Positions 34,123 through 34,195 of a stretch of 34,195 nt of DNA are shown in pieces. Each line of letters opens with the position of its first letter. Position 1 is the first letter of the stretch. The DNA is from Saccoglossus kowalevskii (taxonomy: Eukaryota; Hemichordata; Enteropneusta; Harrimaniidae). The notes below the pieces were generated by a model, which worked only from the letters and a program-made list of their open reading frames with translations, ran no database searches and was not told the DNA's origin. The stretch covers positions 583,147 through 617,341 of the forward strand of contig NW_003108087.1 of the NCBI RefSeq assembly GCF_000003605.2, given 5' to 3'. The translations under genes were made by a program, and so were the position numbers.

Positions 34123-34195
34123 TAATTTCAGAATTCTATCCCTTTCAGTTCCCCAACCCTTTTCCAAAAACCCATATAGAAAATATACATCCCTT
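34123..34195 (+). repeat. Direct repeat, copy 2 (runs to the window edge)
   Basis: TAATTTCAGA ... CCAACCCTTTTCC ... ACATCCCTT, matching 33191-33265 and cut by the end of the window. Confidence 0.65.

Overview
This is AT-rich, intron-rich animal nuclear DNA with scattered exons, consensus GT/AG splice sites, fold-back transposons and microsatellites, and no operons. It looks like an invertebrate metazoan, probably marine (lophotrochozoan or invertebrate deuterostome). The abundance of short palindromic elements ending in TACTGTRRAA and of a GGACTTCGTCC hairpin repeat suggests this, but the species cannot be fixed by reading alone.

Layout. 1-760: tandem copies of a dispersed repeat that ends in a strong compound hairpin. 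761-4640: non-coding, with an 862-bp terminal-inverted-repeat element at 1689-2550. 4645-7300 (minus strand): a ZNF474/ZC2HC-type zinc-finger gene with one large coding exon (5094-6332, six C2HC fingers in three A-B modules), a possible last exon at 4645-4848, and a GC-richer promoter/5' exon zone at about 6940-7450. 7450-10535: intergenic DNA between the two divergent genes, with a TTAA-flanked MITE (9649-9959) and an (ATA)n microsatellite (10161-10256). 10536-31103 (plus strand): a complete 12-exon gene that I assembled by splice phase. It encodes a 405-residue, four-helix voltage-sensor-domain protein of the Hv1/TMEM266 type, with a coiled coil and a Ser/Thr-rich tail. Its introns hold most of the MITEs and microsatellites. 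31104-34195: 3' flank with an inverted pair of fold-back MITEs, a direct repeat, and a minus-strand type II tRNA gene (33908-33989).

The two protein genes are divergently transcribed. They share an ATGGCGGC (TISU/YY1-like) signature at or near the 5' end. I see no evidence that they act in one pathway.

Most notable: (1) the end of the exon coding the end of S1, with its donor site, has been tandemly copied at an 86-bp period. This makes three perfect, frame-preserving 21-nt potential microexons that would lengthen the extracellular S1-S2 loop by 7 residues each. (2) The tRNA has a leucine-type body but a UCG (arginine) anticodon. (3) The voltage sensor keeps the Hv1 zinc histidine, charge-transfer centre and S3 aspartates, but has Ile in place of the proton-selectivity Asp and Leu in place of the third S4 Arg. 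(4) Palindromic X-box (RFX-type) motifs recur far more often than chance.
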